Below, piece by piece: positions 35,971 through 45,278 of a stretch of DNA of 64,000 nucleotides; the stretch's first letter is position 1, and each line of letters opens with the position of its first letter. The translations under genes and the position numbers were made by a program. Under the pieces are notes generated by a model, which did no database searches, was not told the DNA's origin, and saw only the letters and a program-made list of their open reading frames with translations. The DNA comes from Tatlockia sp. (GTDB taxonomy: Bacteria; Pseudomonadota; Gammaproteobacteria; Legionellales; Legionellaceae): the NCBI GenBank assembly GCA_013697955.1, contig JACCVV010000067.1:62001-126000 (forward strand), read 5' to 3'.

Positions 35971-36828
35971 CTAGATCCTTTCAGCAATCTGCTCAATATT
36001 TAATTCAATATTGCGTGAAATTTGACCAAGCGGTAAATCATTGTCATCATTGCCAAAGGGTTCTTCCAACTCTTCAGCTAAAATTTCCAACCCAAGTAAA
36101 ATGTAGACAATCATTATCATCATCGGCAAAACTAACACGCCAAAGGTATCAATCCAGCCAAAAGGAAACATAATTGCGTAAAAGAGTAATGCTTGCTTGA
36201 CAAAAAAAGCGAAGGCGGGTGGAACCGGAGTATTGGCAATTCGCTCGCAGCCCCCAATCACATCAATCAAATTAACCATATGCGCATCAAGAGCCATATA
36301 TTGTTCAAAACGAATTTTATCTTTGTCGCGAAGCTTATTAATTATTGTGTACATAGGCTGCATAATAAGAAGTATGGGATTTTTGGATTCAGTTTCCTTA
36401 AAATCCAGAGATTCGAATAAATTTTTCATTTCTATTTTATTTTTTCTTAAATGCGCTTTTATAACTAGTGGTAATTTTTTCAACAATAAATAAAATTCCG
36501 TATTATTTTCCAAACCTACATAGGTATCGAATTTCAACCCTAAATTACGACAATTATTAAGAATTGATCCCCAAAGAATGCGCCCTTCCCACCAGCGTGC
36601 ATAACTGGTATTCACTCTAAAACTTATAATAATAGTTAAAATAAAACTGAAAATAAGATGAAATTGGCCAAGGCTATACTTTCCTCCATGTGGAAAAAAA
36701 ATGGCGACTAAAATTTCATACGCGGCCATAATCAACATTATCGGCAGCAATTTTTGAAAAACTTTCTCTTTATAGAATAAAAATAAGTGAGGAATCCAGG
36801 TTAATGGGTGATGGGATTTCAATTTCAT
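35971..36828 (-). CDS. Bestrophin-like anion channel (UPF0187 family)
   Basis: A 285-residue membrane protein. It shows two hydrophobic helices near the N-terminus, the family signature SYARWWEGRILWGSILNNCRNL after the second, two more helices in the second half (about residues 195-240, AFFVKQALLFYAIMFPFGW onward), and the EPFGNDDNDLPL segment, which corresponds to the calcium-clasp region of bestrophins. Bacterial members are ion channels of unclear physiological role. It precedes htpG on the same strand by 86 bases, but htpG has its own promoter. Confidence 0.82.
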   Translation of the reverse strand: MKLKSHHPLTWIPHLFLFYKEKVFQKLLPIMLIMAAYEILVAIFFPHGGKYSLGQFHLIFSFILTIIISFRVNTSYARWWEGRILWGSILNNCRNLGLKFDTYVGLENNTEFYLLLKKLPLVIKAHLRKNKIEMKNLFESLDFKETESKNPILLIMQPMYTIINKLRDKDKIRFEQYMALDAHMVNLIDVIGGCERIANTPVPPAFAFFVKQALLFYAIMFPFGWIDTFGVLVLPMMIMIVYILLGLEILAEELEEPFGNDDNDLPLGQISRNIELNIEQIAERI

Positions 36829-36932
36829 AAAAACTCCGAAAATGCTGTAAATATTTTATTGTAGAAAAGGATTTTGAAATTAGATACTCTACCTCAACCA
36901 AAAATAGGTATTTATAAGAAAAGAAAAATTAG

Positions 36933-37556
36933 ATGACTAAAAATAGTTTAAAGTGGCTAAAATGGTGTTCCGAAATCCAGTCAATTGCGCAAGCGGGTCT
37001 TAGTTATTGTGAAAATGAATTTGATAAAGAACGCTATCTTCGCTTACGAGTGATTGCAGCCGATGTGATCGCTGAACTTTCAGAACATTCTACTGAAGAA
37101 GTTAATGAACTTCTTAGTTTGGAAAAGGGGTATACCACACCAAAATTAGATGTGCGTGCCTTTGTTATACACGAAGGCAAAGTATTAATGGTTAAAGAAC
37201 GAGCCGATGGTTTATGGTCTCTTCCCGGAGGTTGGATTGATGTTAATGAATCACCTGCCGAATCGGTAATTAGAGAAACCAAAGAAGAAACTGGTTTTGA
37301 TGTATCAGTGGTAAAATTGCTAGCGTTATGGGACAAACTTAAACATGATCATCCGCCGCAATGGCCGCATATTTATAAAACTTTTTTCCACTGCCAGATC
37401 ACCGGTGGTGAAGCATTGGAGAATATAGAAATTTCTGATATAGGTTTTTTTGAATTCTCAAACCTTCCCCCCTTATCCATTCATCGTATTACAGCAAAAC
37501 AAATTATGAGACTGCATGAGTTAGTACTTCATCCTCAGGCTACTCAATTTGACTAA
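36933..37556 (+). CDS. Nudix hydrolase with N-terminal helical domain
   Basis: A 207-residue protein. Residues 1-60 form a helical domain typical of the group that hydrolyses nucleoside diphosphates linked to another moiety (ADP-ribose or similar), with WLKWCSEIQSIAQAGLSY at its start. The Nudix box is complete (GGWIDVNESPAESVIRE then TKEETGF). The probable substrate is an ADP-sugar or similar diphosphate, but it cannot be read from sequence. Single gene, divergent from the bestrophin-like gene. Confidence 0.85.
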   Translation: MTKNSLKWLKWCSEIQSIAQAGLSYCENEFDKERYLRLRVIAADVIAELSEHSTEEVNELLSLEKGYTTPKLDVRAFVIHEGKVLMVKERADGLWSLPGGWIDVNESPAESVIRETKEETGFDVSVVKLLALWDKLKHDHPPQWPHIYKTFFHCQITGGEALENIEISDIGFFEFSNLPPLSIHRITAKQIMRLHELVLHPQATQFD

Positions 37557-37628
37557 TCTCCTATTTAAATAAAATCTCCTTCAGTGGATGTGTTTTATCA
37601 CCTAAGTTTTAATTAGATGAGTAAATAA

Positions 37629-38129
37629 ATGAAATCCAAAACTTTAAAATCGAAAAGCGATACTGCAATTTATAAAATGCCAGATAGCAATAAGGATGAG
37701 AGTAAAACAGAGCGGAGTATAAAAAAGCAGCCCAGATTTAAGATAGAACCGTTATCTTCTACTCTGAATAACGTGGAAACTGACGAAGATCTCATTTTAA
37801 ATTTCGATTTCAACACGCTTGATAAAGCACTTACATCTACAGCAACCACAAATCAGTCAATAATCGTTGACCACCTACTCGAAAAAAATGCAGTAAGTGA
37901 AGTGGCTCATAAATTTGATGGAAAATTTGAATCTGAAAGATTAGAGATAAAATCAAATTCCAAAATCAGGCCTGAAACCACAAATATTAGAAGGAAGGAA
38001 CGATCAAAATCATTAACTTTTTGGGAAAGTTCAAAATTGAATAAAGCTGCTGAAGAAAAAAAGCTTGAGCAGAAAAATCATGAAGAGTCACAGGAAATTT
38101 CCAAAATTAAATTCTTAACTATAAGTTAA
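37629..38129 (+). CDS. Unknown small charged protein
   Basis: A 166-residue protein without recognisable domains. It is rich in Lys, Ser, Glu and Asn, lacks cysteine, signal peptide and membrane helix, and is probably disordered apart from a helical C-terminal third (KAAEEKKLEQKNHEESQE). The glutamate cluster within about 25 residues of the C-terminus resembles the E-block seen in Dot/Icm substrates, so it could be a small effector; a chance open frame is less likely, given its length in AT-rich DNA and its ATG just after a normal gap. It converges on glnA. Confidence 0.5.
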   Translation: MKSKTLKSKSDTAIYKMPDSNKDESKTERSIKKQPRFKIEPLSSTLNNVETDEDLILNFDFNTLDKALTSTATTNQSIIVDHLLEKNAVSEVAHKFDGKFESERLEIKSNSKIRPETTNIRRKERSKSLTFWESSKLNKAAEEKKLEQKNHEESQEISKIKFLTIS

Positions 38130-38143
38130 AACAGCTAGAAAGC

Positions 38144-38169
38144 AGCCCAAAAGATAAGTATTTCGGGCT
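38144..38169. terminator. Weak hairpin between convergent 166-residue gene and glnA
   Basis: AGCCC (38144-38148) and GGGCT (38165-38169) can pair across a 16-base loop, midway between two converging stop codons. The stem is short and no T-run follows, so termination here is only a possibility. Confidence 0.25.
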
Positions 38170-38181
38170 AACCTATTCGAC

Positions 38182-39591
38182 TTAAAGGCTATAATACAAT
38201 TCAAATTCAAATGGATGCGGTAAAGTGCGCATCATTTGTATTTCTTCTTCTTTAAGTGCCATATAGGAGGTAATAAACTCTTTCGAAAAGACATCGCCCT
38301 GCAAGAGAAACTCATGATTATTGGATAAATGCTGCATCGCTTGCTCTAACGAATTACAAACCGTCGGCACATCAATTAATTCCTCAGGTGGCAAATCATA
38401 CAAATCCTTGTCGATAGGTTGACCAGGATGAATTTTGTTTTTGATACCATCGAGACCGGCCATCATCATTGCTGAAAAGGCAAGATAGGGATTTGCCATT
38501 GCATCAGGAAAACGGACTTCAATACGGCGCCCCTTTGGATTAGAAACATAGGGAATTCGAATGGAAGCTGAACGATTACGGGCTGAATAAGCTAACATTA
38601 CCGGCGCTTCAAAACCAGGAACCAAACGTTTATAACTATTAGTCGCTGGATTAGTAAAGGCATTTAAAGCGCGTGCATGTTTGATAATTCCACCAATATA
38701 GTAAAGGGCAGTTTCAGATAAACCGGCATATTGATCCCCTGAGAAAAGATTAATTTCGTCTTTCATTAAGGATTGATGACAGTGCATGCCATTTCCATTA
38801 TCGCCCACTAGCGGTTTAGGCATGAAGGTTGCCGTTTTACCATAGTTATGAGCTACGTTGTGAATGACATATTTTGTGGTCAACAATTTATCAGCCATTT
38901 TAGTCAAGCTATCATAACGAATACCAATTTCACATTGACCGGCAGTAGCCACTTCATGATGATGCGCTTCTACGATAATTCCTAATTCTTCAAGAATTAA
39001 ACAAATTGCAGAACGAATATCTTGTAGGGAATCGACAGGTGGAACGGGAAAATAACCTGACTTAATGCTGGGTCTATGTCCGATGTTTCCGCCTTCCATA
39101 TTTTTACCGGAATTCCAATGCCCTTCGCCTGAATCTATTTCATAAAAAGCACCGCGCATAGAAACCTGAGAACGCATGTCGTCAAAAATAAAAAACTCAG
39201 GCTCTGGGCCAAAATACACTTTATCGGCAATCCCTGTTGAAAGTAGATAGGTTTCGGCTCTTTTGGCTATAGTGCGAGGGTCGCGATCGTAGGGTAATGC
39301 AGTTTGCGGATCAATAACGTCACAGCGAATTATTAAGGTATTATCTTGATAAAAGGGGTCTAGCAAAATGGTGCTTAAATCCGGAACCAGTGCCAGGTCG
39401 GATACATGAATTTTTTGCCAACCTTTAATAGATGAGCCATCAAACATGATGCCGTTTTCCACAAAATCATCATCAACCGCAGAAATTGGTTTAGTAATGT
39501 GCTGATCTTTTCCTTTGGTGTCTGTGAAACGCAAATCAATAAATTTAGCTTCATATTTTTTTATTGCTGCTTCAATAACGCTTTTGCTCAT
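38182..39591 (-). CDS. glnA: Glutamine synthetase type I
   Basis: A 469-residue dodecameric enzyme making glutamine from glutamate, ammonia and ATP. Marks are FDGSSIKGW, the metal-binding [50 protein letters not shown], and the adenylylation Tyr in [11 protein letters not shown] (about residue 397). I set the start at the ATG (39591) with GGAG six bases upstream, which gives the usual length. It diverges from the type II secretion genes across about 86 bases. Confidence 0.97.
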   Translation of the reverse strand: MSKSVIEAAIKKYEAKFIDLRFTDTKGKDQHITKPISAVDDDFVENGIMFDGSSIKGWQKIHVSDLALVPDLSTILLDPFYQDNTLIIRCDVIDPQTALPYDRDPRTIAKRAETYLLSTGIADKVYFGPEPEFFIFDDMRSQVSMRGAFYEIDSGEGHWNSGKNMEGGNIGHRPSIKSGYFPVPPVDSLQDIRSAICLILEELGIIVEAHHHEVATAGQCEIGIRYDSLTKMADKLLTTKYVIHNVAHNYGKTATFMPKPLVGDNGNGMHCHQSLMKDEINLFSGDQYAGLSETALYYIGGIIKHARALNAFTNPATNSYKRLVPGFEAPVMLAYSARNRSASIRIPYVSNPKGRRIEVRFPDAMANPYLAFSAMMMAGLDGIKNKIHPGQPIDKDLYDLPPEELIDVPTVCNSLEQAMQHLSNNHEFLLQGDVFSKEFITSYMALKEEEIQMMRTLPHPFEFELYYSL

Positions 39592-39677
39592 TATCATCTC
39601 CAAGATTGACTAGGGCGAAGTGACTTATCAAGCCTACTAGATTAAACTAAATCTCAATAAAACTGAAAATAAATCTT

Positions 39678-40877
39678 ATGGCTGCCTATCAGTACCAAGC
39701 GTTGAATAAATCAGGCTCAGTGGTCAAAGGAGTAATTGAAGCAGATTCTGAACGGCAGGCCCGCCAATTTTTACGTGAACAAGGTTTAATTCCTACTAGC
39801 ATTCGTCCTTTAGCTAAACAACAGCAATTACGAAAAAAGGATAAATTATCCGCTCAGGATTTATCCCTGTTGACGCGTCAGTTAGCAACCTTGCTTGCCG
39901 CTGGCATTCCGGTTGAAGAATCCCTGCGCGGTGTAAGTGAGCAAACTGAAAAAGACAAAGTACGTGCTCTTATTATCGGCGTTCGCTCCAAAGTCCTGGA
40001 AGGTTATGCTTTGGCACAGGCTATGGGCGAATTTCCCAATGCCTTTCCTGAACTTTACAGGGCGACTGTTGGAGCTGGCGAACAAACTGGACGCTTGGAT
40101 TTAGTCCTCGAAAAACTCGCTGACTATACAGAAAATCAGCAGGCCACACGCCAAAAAGTGCAACAAGCACTCATTTATCCATCTCTAATGATTATTGTAT
40201 CTGTCACTATTATTTCGTTTTTGCTCGCTTTTGTCGTTCCCAAAATTATTGAAGTATTTTCAAGTTCTGGCCAGGAACTTCCGCAAATGACAAAGGTTTT
40301 AATCTCTGTAAGTGATTTTATTAAAGCTTATGGATTGATACTTCTTTTAGTCTTTATCGCTCTAATAGCCCTCTTTAAGAAAAGCCTTTCCAATATCAAA
40401 ATTCGAACTGCCTGGCATCGGTTGTTATTAAGAATTCCCATAAGTTCCTATCTAGTCAGATCAGTCAATGTAGCTCGTTACATTCACACCTTCGGAATTT
40501 TATTTGCAGCAGGGGTGAGCGTACTTGAGACGATGCGGGTTTCAGCAAGTCTTGTGACTAATTTGGTGATGCGTAACGCTTTCGATGTTGCAACAGGAAG
40601 AGTTCGAGAAGGTGCATCCATCAGCCAGGCTTTAAAAGATACCGGTTTTTTAAGCCCGATGGCGACACATTTGATTGCTTCTGGCGAAAAAAGTGGGCAA
40701 CTTGCTCCAATGATGGAAAAAGCCGCTTCTCATATGGATTCTGAAGTGAAACGCTTGATAGATACTGCTTTAACATTACTTGAGCCCTTGGTAATTCTTT
40801 TTATGGGCGCTGTGGTCTTATTTATTGTCTTGGCCACACTCTTACCAGTATTTTCAATGGAACAATTGGTTGGTTAG
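39678..40877 (+). CDS. lspF: Type II secretion inner-membrane platform protein F
   Basis: A 399-residue GspF-family protein with two cytoplasmic four-helix domains and three membrane helices (about residues 170-190, 220-240, 370-395). It links the LspE ATPase to pseudopilus assembly. The N-terminal MAAYQYQALNKSGSVVKGVIEAD is typical, as are LLTRQLATLLAAGIPVEESL and GEQTGRLDLVLEKLA. First gene of lspFGHIJK; the remaining Lsp genes (C, D, E, L, M, O) are elsewhere, as known for Legionella. Confidence 0.95.
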   Translation: MAAYQYQALNKSGSVVKGVIEADSERQARQFLREQGLIPTSIRPLAKQQQLRKKDKLSAQDLSLLTRQLATLLAAGIPVEESLRGVSEQTEKDKVRALIIGVRSKVLEGYALAQAMGEFPNAFPELYRATVGAGEQTGRLDLVLEKLADYTENQQATRQKVQQALIYPSLMIIVSVTIISFLLAFVVPKIIEVFSSSGQELPQMTKVLISVSDFIKAYGLILLLVFIALIALFKKSLSNIKIRTAWHRLLLRIPISSYLVRSVNVARYIHTFGILFAAGVSVLETMRVSASLVTNLVMRNAFDVATGRVREGASISQALKDTGFLSPMATHLIASGEKSGQLAPMMEKAASHMDSEVKRLIDTALTLLEPLVILFMGAVVLFIVLATLLPVFSMEQLVG

Positions 40878-40944
40878 TATTTTTCAGGATATCCTGTTCA
40901 AGCGTCTTATGGTAAAATAGCGCTTTTCGCATTGAGGTTTTAAT

Positions 40945-41364
40945 ATGTCCAAACAGTCTGGTTTTTCCCTAATTGAAATTATGGTTGTAGTGGTAATTCT
41001 CGGTATCCTCGCCTCAATCGTAGTTCCTAAAATTATTCACCGACCTGATGAAGCTCGGCTGGTCAAGGCTAAACAGGATGTATTAGCTGTTCAAAATGCT
41101 CTTGATCTTTACAAACTGGATAATGGAATTTATCCAGCAACTGATCAGGGTTTAAATGCTTTGGTTGAAAGACCGACTTCAAATCCTATTCCACGTGATT
41201 GGAAACAGTATTTGAAATCTCTACCTAAAGATCCTTGGGGACGCGATTATCTCTATCTTAATCCTGGCGAACATTCTGAGGTGGATGTTTATACCTTAGG
41301 AGCTGATGGCCAACCAGGCGGCACTGGAGTCAATGCCGAAATAGGTAATTGGGATGCCCGCTGA
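40945..41364 (+). CDS. lspG: Type II secretion major pseudopilin G
   Basis: A 139-residue major pseudopilin, the body of the pseudopilus piston. The prepilin site is SG-FSLIEIMVVVVILGILA, with cleavage after G6 and Glu at +5. The C-terminal part has the calcium-binding DPWGRDYLYLNPGEH loop typical of GspG. It follows lspF by 67 bases and overlaps lspH by 11. Confidence 0.96.
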   Translation: MSKQSGFSLIEIMVVVVILGILASIVVPKIIHRPDEARLVKAKQDVLAVQNALDLYKLDNGIYPATDQGLNALVERPTSNPIPRDWKQYLKSLPKDPWGRDYLYLNPGEHSEVDVYTLGADGQPGGTGVNAEIGNWDAR

Positions 41365-41848
41365 GCGTGAGCGTGGTTTTACTCTGATTGAAATTTTGGT
41401 GGTGGTTCTCATTATAGGAATCACTATCGGTTTTGCTCTGCTTGCTTTTGGGGATTTTGGAGCAAGCAGGCGCGCGATTGTAAGTACTGAACAGCTTTCT
41501 GCTTACATTAAACTGCTTCAGCAAAGAGCTATAATCGAAAACAATAGCTTGGGTATTGATATTAATAATGAAGGTTACTCAACCTTACGACTAGAGCAAG
41601 GACGATGGCAGAATATGCCTGCAAAAGCCATTTTTCGTCCTCGAACCTTTCCTGATAATATTTTTGCTTATGTCCAAACCCGTGGAAAGGTAACGAATAA
41701 AGGTCCAGACATAATCATTGATTCCTCCGGTGAATTAAGTAGCTTCTCTATTACTTTAGGAACAACCCAAAAACCCGCTATCGCAACTTTATACAGTGGA
41801 GCTGATGGTCAATTAACTATTCAACTTGTTAAAAATCAAAATGAATAG
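41354..41848 (+). CDS. lspH: Type II secretion minor pseudopilin H
   Basis: A 164-residue minor pseudopilin. The prepilin site is G8 then FTLIEILVVVLIIG, followed by a globular beta-rich domain (FRPRTFPDNIF, SGELSSFSITLG). It overlaps lspG by 11 bases at its start and lspI by 8 at its end, so translation is coupled. Similarity to H is by position, length and N-terminal helix; the globular domain is poorly conserved in the family. Confidence 0.88.
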   Translation: MPAERERGFTLIEILVVVLIIGITIGFALLAFGDFGASRRAIVSTEQLSAYIKLLQQRAIIENNSLGIDINNEGYSTLRLEQGRWQNMPAKAIFRPRTFPDNIFAYVQTRGKVTNKGPDIIIDSSGELSSFSITLGTTQKPAIATLYSGADGQLTIQLVKNQNE

Positions 41849-42212
41849 CCGGCTTAAAAGAGGATTTACTTTAATCGAAGTCTTATTAGCTTTATCAATA
41901 ATTGCTATTGCCTTGACGGCTTTACTTAAAGCCACAGCTCAAAATGTTTCCAATACCCAACGAATAAAAGAGAAATCAATCAGTCATTGGATTGCCATGC
42001 AAGCGGTTGCAATGGTGCAAACTGATATTGTGCAAATACCGGCAAGTCAGGAAATTACCAAAGTTACTTCAATGCTAGGTCAACGTTGGTATTGGCGAGC
42101 AAAACTAAGCCCAACGCCCATAAAATCCCTTCAACAGATTACGATTAGTCTGAGTAAAAACCAGGCCGGTCCTTTTATCGATCCTCTTATCGCTTACCGG
42201 TATCGCTCATGA
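41841..42212 (+). CDS. lspI: Type II secretion minor pseudopilin I
   Basis: A 123-residue minor pseudopilin of the tip complex. The site is G8 then FTLIEVLLALSIIAIALTAL, and the following KATAQNVSNTQRIKEKSISHWIAMQ is characteristic of GspI, which begins the J-K tip. I take the ATG at 41841 (MNSRLKRG), which overlaps lspH, rather than the in-frame codon 15 bases upstream. Confidence 0.9.
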   Translation: MNSRLKRGFTLIEVLLALSIIAIALTALLKATAQNVSNTQRIKEKSISHWIAMQAVAMVQTDIVQIPASQEITKVTSMLGQRWYWRAKLSPTPIKSLQQITISLSKNQAGPFIDPLIAYRYRS

Positions 42213-42829
42213 AAAAAAAATCACTGGGTTTTACACTCATTGAAATTCTTATAGCGCTTTCTGTTTTTGCAATTTTGGCTACGATAACAGGTTCTGCTAT
42301 GTACTATGCCTTTAACACCAGAGCGCGAGTTACTGAACAAGCTGATCGTCTGAATACATTACAACTTGCCTTAATACTAATTCAGCGCGATACCGAACAG
42401 ATTGTGACAAGAAACGTTCGCGGAAATGATATGCACATTTTCCCAGCCTTTGATGGTCAGCCACTGGAATTTGAATTTACGCGCGCAGGTTTTGCAAATC
42501 CTGATAGTAGAGAAAAGCGTTCGATCCTTAAACGTATTGCGATTCTATGCCAGAACAAACAACTGGTTCGCCGAACCTGGATAACTCTGGATACCTCTGA
42601 TAGAAAAGCTTATCGAGATAAAGTATTGATTGATAATTTAAGCGATTGTAATTTCACTTATCTAAACCAAAATCTACAGGTTTTGAATGAATGGCGCGCT
42701 AATGCCTTTCAACAGAATCAAAGTGCTGAACCCTTACCTAAAGCCATTCAGATGAATATAACCGTGGATAATTGGGGCAATATTAATTATCTTTTTCCAA
42801 TTCAAGAGGCATTATATGCGGAAATCTAA
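42209..42829 (+). CDS. lspJ: Type II secretion minor pseudopilin J
   Basis: A 206-residue minor pseudopilin. The site is G7 then FTLIEILIALSVFAIL. The globular domain carries TLQLALILIQRDTEQIVTR, the conserved GspJ segment, and later RRTWITLDT. It overlaps lspI by 4 bases (ATGA) and lspK by 14. It forms the I-J-K tip that primes the pseudopilus. Confidence 0.92.
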   Translation: MKKKSLGFTLIEILIALSVFAILATITGSAMYYAFNTRARVTEQADRLNTLQLALILIQRDTEQIVTRNVRGNDMHIFPAFDGQPLEFEFTRAGFANPDSREKRSILKRIAILCQNKQLVRRTWITLDTSDRKAYRDKVLIDNLSDCNFTYLNQNLQVLNEWRANAFQQNQSAEPLPKAIQMNITVDNWGNINYLFPIQEALYAEI

Positions 42830-43751
42830 AGGTAGCGCCCTGATTTCAGCTCTATTTATCATGACATTGGTTGCCATTGCAGCGACTGCTATGAGTAGTC
42901 GTTTACAGTTAGATATTTATCGCACCAGGTTGAGCATAGCTTCTGATAAACTCTATCTAGCCTCTCAAGTAATTCAGTTTTGGGGCCTTTCTGAACTAGC
43001 CAATCCAAATCAACCCTTTGCTCGCGCCGATAAAATGGCTAAGGTTCTTGATTTTCCGGCTAAATTGCAAAATATTTATCCAGACATCAAGATAAAAGGC
43101 GCTTTATTTGATTTGCAGGCTCGTTTTAATTTAAATAATGTTTACGATAAAAATTTCATTAATTCCTTTCAGGAATTTTTAAAAAACGCGGCTAAAAAAC
43201 TGGATCAACCGCAAAGAGTTAGCCTAAGTATGTCACTTCACAATTGGCTAAGCCCCTATCAGCCTGGTCAAGATGAAATAACTCATCTCGCTTATTATTT
43301 GAAACAAAAACCACCCTACTACCCTGCTCAGCAATTGATGCAAAACCACTCAGAGTTCAGGCTATTAATGGGAGTCAATGGCAATCTTTATCAGAGCCTC
43401 AAACCATTGATTATCGCCCTTCCTGAACAAACAGCGATCAATATTAATACGGCCTCAAAGCCAGTATTAATGTCTCTTGGCTTGGGTTTGAAGGAAGAAC
43501 AAGTTAAGGAAATAATTGAAGCAAGAGGGAAAAAAGGAATTTCTGATCTTGCCAAACTCAGTCAATTATTGCAAAAATTTAATATCAGAGCCGAACAGTT
43601 AACGATCGAGAGCCAATATTTTCTGGCAGTTGCCAATCTAAATTCTGAAGATTTGAGTCTGACAAGTTATACCATTTTAAAACGCAAAAAAGATAAAGAG
43701 GGAAAAGTGAAGGTGAGCATAATTAATCAATCTATAAACGTTTTTGATTAA
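42816..43751 (+). CDS. lspK: Type II secretion minor pseudopilin K
   Basis: A 311-residue minor pseudopilin capping the pseudopilus. The N-terminus MRKSKG-SALISALFIM has the prepilin glycine but Ser in place of Glu at +5, the normal state for GspK. The large domain has YRTRLSIASD-like YRTRLSIASDK, and a C-terminal TAININTASKPVLMSLG helix-hairpin-helix segment. Last gene of the lsp cluster; no terminator is obvious after it. Confidence 0.92.
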   Translation: MRKSKGSALISALFIMTLVAIAATAMSSRLQLDIYRTRLSIASDKLYLASQVIQFWGLSELANPNQPFARADKMAKVLDFPAKLQNIYPDIKIKGALFDLQARFNLNNVYDKNFINSFQEFLKNAAKKLDQPQRVSLSMSLHNWLSPYQPGQDEITHLAYYLKQKPPYYPAQQLMQNHSEFRLLMGVNGNLYQSLKPLIIALPEQTAININTASKPVLMSLGLGLKEEQVKEIIEARGKKGISDLAKLSQLLQKFNIRAEQLTIESQYFLAVANLNSEDLSLTSYTILKRKKDKEGKVKVSIINQSINVFD

Positions 43752-43906
43752 AGTTAGGGATTAATGTTTTCTGCCAACGCTGGGAAAAGTGAAGTGTTCT
43801 GTCCATCTTATGTTTTATATTGGCTAGTAAGCTCAATGGTAGTCTTTATGTTGGTTCAACTTTGTACTCTATTGCTTATAATTTTTAAACCACCGCCAAT
43901 CTTAAA

Positions 43907-45043
43907 TTATTCATCCTCTTTATTCACCTGATCAGGTGATGGCATTTTAGACTTTAATTCATTGAATAAAGCATCGCCTGTTTGAATCTCATCTTTTGTC
44001 AAAGTGGGCTGCAACTGAGACAGGTCTTTTGCTGCCTGTTCATTTTTGTTCATTGCTGCTAATTTTAACCAAGCATAGGCTTTTGTTCGATCCTTGCTAA
44101 CTCCCAAACCCGCTAAATATAAATAGCCTAATTTTCCTTGTGCAATTTCATTTCCTTTTTCTGCCGATTTCCTAAACCAGAGGGCTGCCTGTTCATAATC
44201 CTTATCAACCCCCTGCCCTGTGAGCAGGAGTTGACCTAATTCGGCTTGGGCAATAGTATTCCCTTGTTCTGCTGAGGCCTGAAACCAATAGGCTGCTTTT
44301 TTGACATCTGCATCGACGCCGATTCCATTTAAATACTGATAACCAAGAAAAGCCTGGGCATTTTTATGACCTTGGGTGGCGGCCTGGCTAAACCAATAGG
44401 TTGCTGCACGTTGATCAGCTACAGCCCCATATTTTCCTGTATATAAAAGACCAAGGCTATATTGGCCTTTCGGATCGCCCTGGTCAGCTGCTTTTTGATA
44501 CCAATATTGTGCTTTTTCGACGTTTTTGCTGGTCCCAGTACCCATCATATATTCATAGGCAAGGTTCACCTGAGCTTTTGCATAGCCTTTTTCAGCTGAT
44601 TTCTTAAACCATTCAAAAGCCTTTGTGTCAGAGCGTTCAACACCATCCCCGACCGCATACATTAAACCTATATTGCGCTGGGCGATTGGATTTCCTTGTT
44701 GGGCGGCTTTCAAATACCAGGAAAAAGCTTCTTTTAAATCTCTTTTTACACCTGCTCCATTATCATAAAGAAAACCTAAACTTAGCTGGGCAAGGGCATT
44801 ATGTTTATCGGCTGATCTTCGATACCATTCCAGGGATTTAGCATCGTCTTTATTGACACCATAACCAAATTGATACATCCGTCCAAGTAAATACATTGCC
44901 TCAGGATTTCCTTCACCTGCTGCCTGCATTAAATGGGGATATGCGGTGGTATAATCGCCATTTTCATACGCTGAAAAACCAACAATAACGTCAGCAAATA
45001 CGGTATTTACATATAATAAAGCGGCGAGTAATAGAATCCGCAT
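43907..45043 (-). CDS. Secreted Sel1-repeat protein (LpnE/EnhC type)
   Basis: A 378-residue protein: signal peptide (residues 1-17, ending VFA), then eight full and one partial Sel1 repeat, each about 36 residues with the pattern A-x-x-W-x-x-K-A-A-x-x-G-x-x-x-A-Q-x-x-L-G-x-x-Y-x-x-G-x-G-V-x-x-D. It ends with a charged tail (KMPSPDQVNKEDE). Such helical scaffolds in Legionella (LpnE, EnhC, LidL) help entry into host cells and vacuole traffic. The length and repeat number are close to LpnE, but the paralogue cannot be fixed without alignment. The gene lies downstream of the giant coiled-coil gene on the same strand, separated by a terminator-like hairpin. Confidence 0.85.
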   Translation of the reverse strand: MRILLLAALLYVNTVFADVIVGFSAYENGDYTTAYPHLMQAAGEGNPEAMYLLGRMYQFGYGVNKDDAKSLEWYRRSADKHNALAQLSLGFLYDNGAGVKRDLKEAFSWYLKAAQQGNPIAQRNIGLMYAVGDGVERSDTKAFEWFKKSAEKGYAKAQVNLAYEYMMGTGTSKNVEKAQYWYQKAADQGDPKGQYSLGLLYTGKYGAVADQRAATYWFSQAATQGHKNAQAFLGYQYLNGIGVDADVKKAAYWFQASAEQGNTIAQAELGQLLLTGQGVDKDYEQAALWFRKSAEKGNEIAQGKLGYLYLAGLGVSKDRTKAYAWLKLAAMNKNEQAAKDLSQLQPTLTKDEIQTGDALFNELKSKMPSPDQVNKEDE

Positions 45044-45233
45044 TCCTACTCCAAAAGTATTCTCTTATTCAAATAGTAGGATATTGGAGCTACAAAGCAA
45101 ATTTTTAACCAATTAATTTATAGTTCAATTTAAATAAAATTTCTCTTCCCGTTCGAAATTTAGGGAAATGCACTCATTTTGAAAATAAATGCGCATGCAT
45201 TTTAAAGAAATTGATGGATTTTAGAAATAAAAG

Positions 45234-45272
45234 GCCGTTATAGCTTTTTAATTAAATACTAACCATAACGGC
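45234..45272 (-). terminator. Hairpin downstream of the giant coiled-coil gene
   Basis: GCCGTTAT (45234-45241) and ATAACGGC (45265-45272) form a perfect 8-base stem with a 23-base loop, 6 bases after the stop of the minus-strand coiled-coil gene. In that direction it is followed by a T-rich stretch (CTTTTATTTC). The long loop lowers confidence. Confidence 0.5.
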
Positions 45273-45278
45273 ATCCTT

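Noticed and set aside
42816-43751. lspK lacking the +5 glutamate, seeming mutated
   Set aside because: GspK proteins normally lack this residue.
43907-45043. Tandem repeats here as a possible CRISPR or DNA repeat array
   Set aside because: The similarity is at protein level (Sel1 units); the DNA repeats are diverged and have no spacers.
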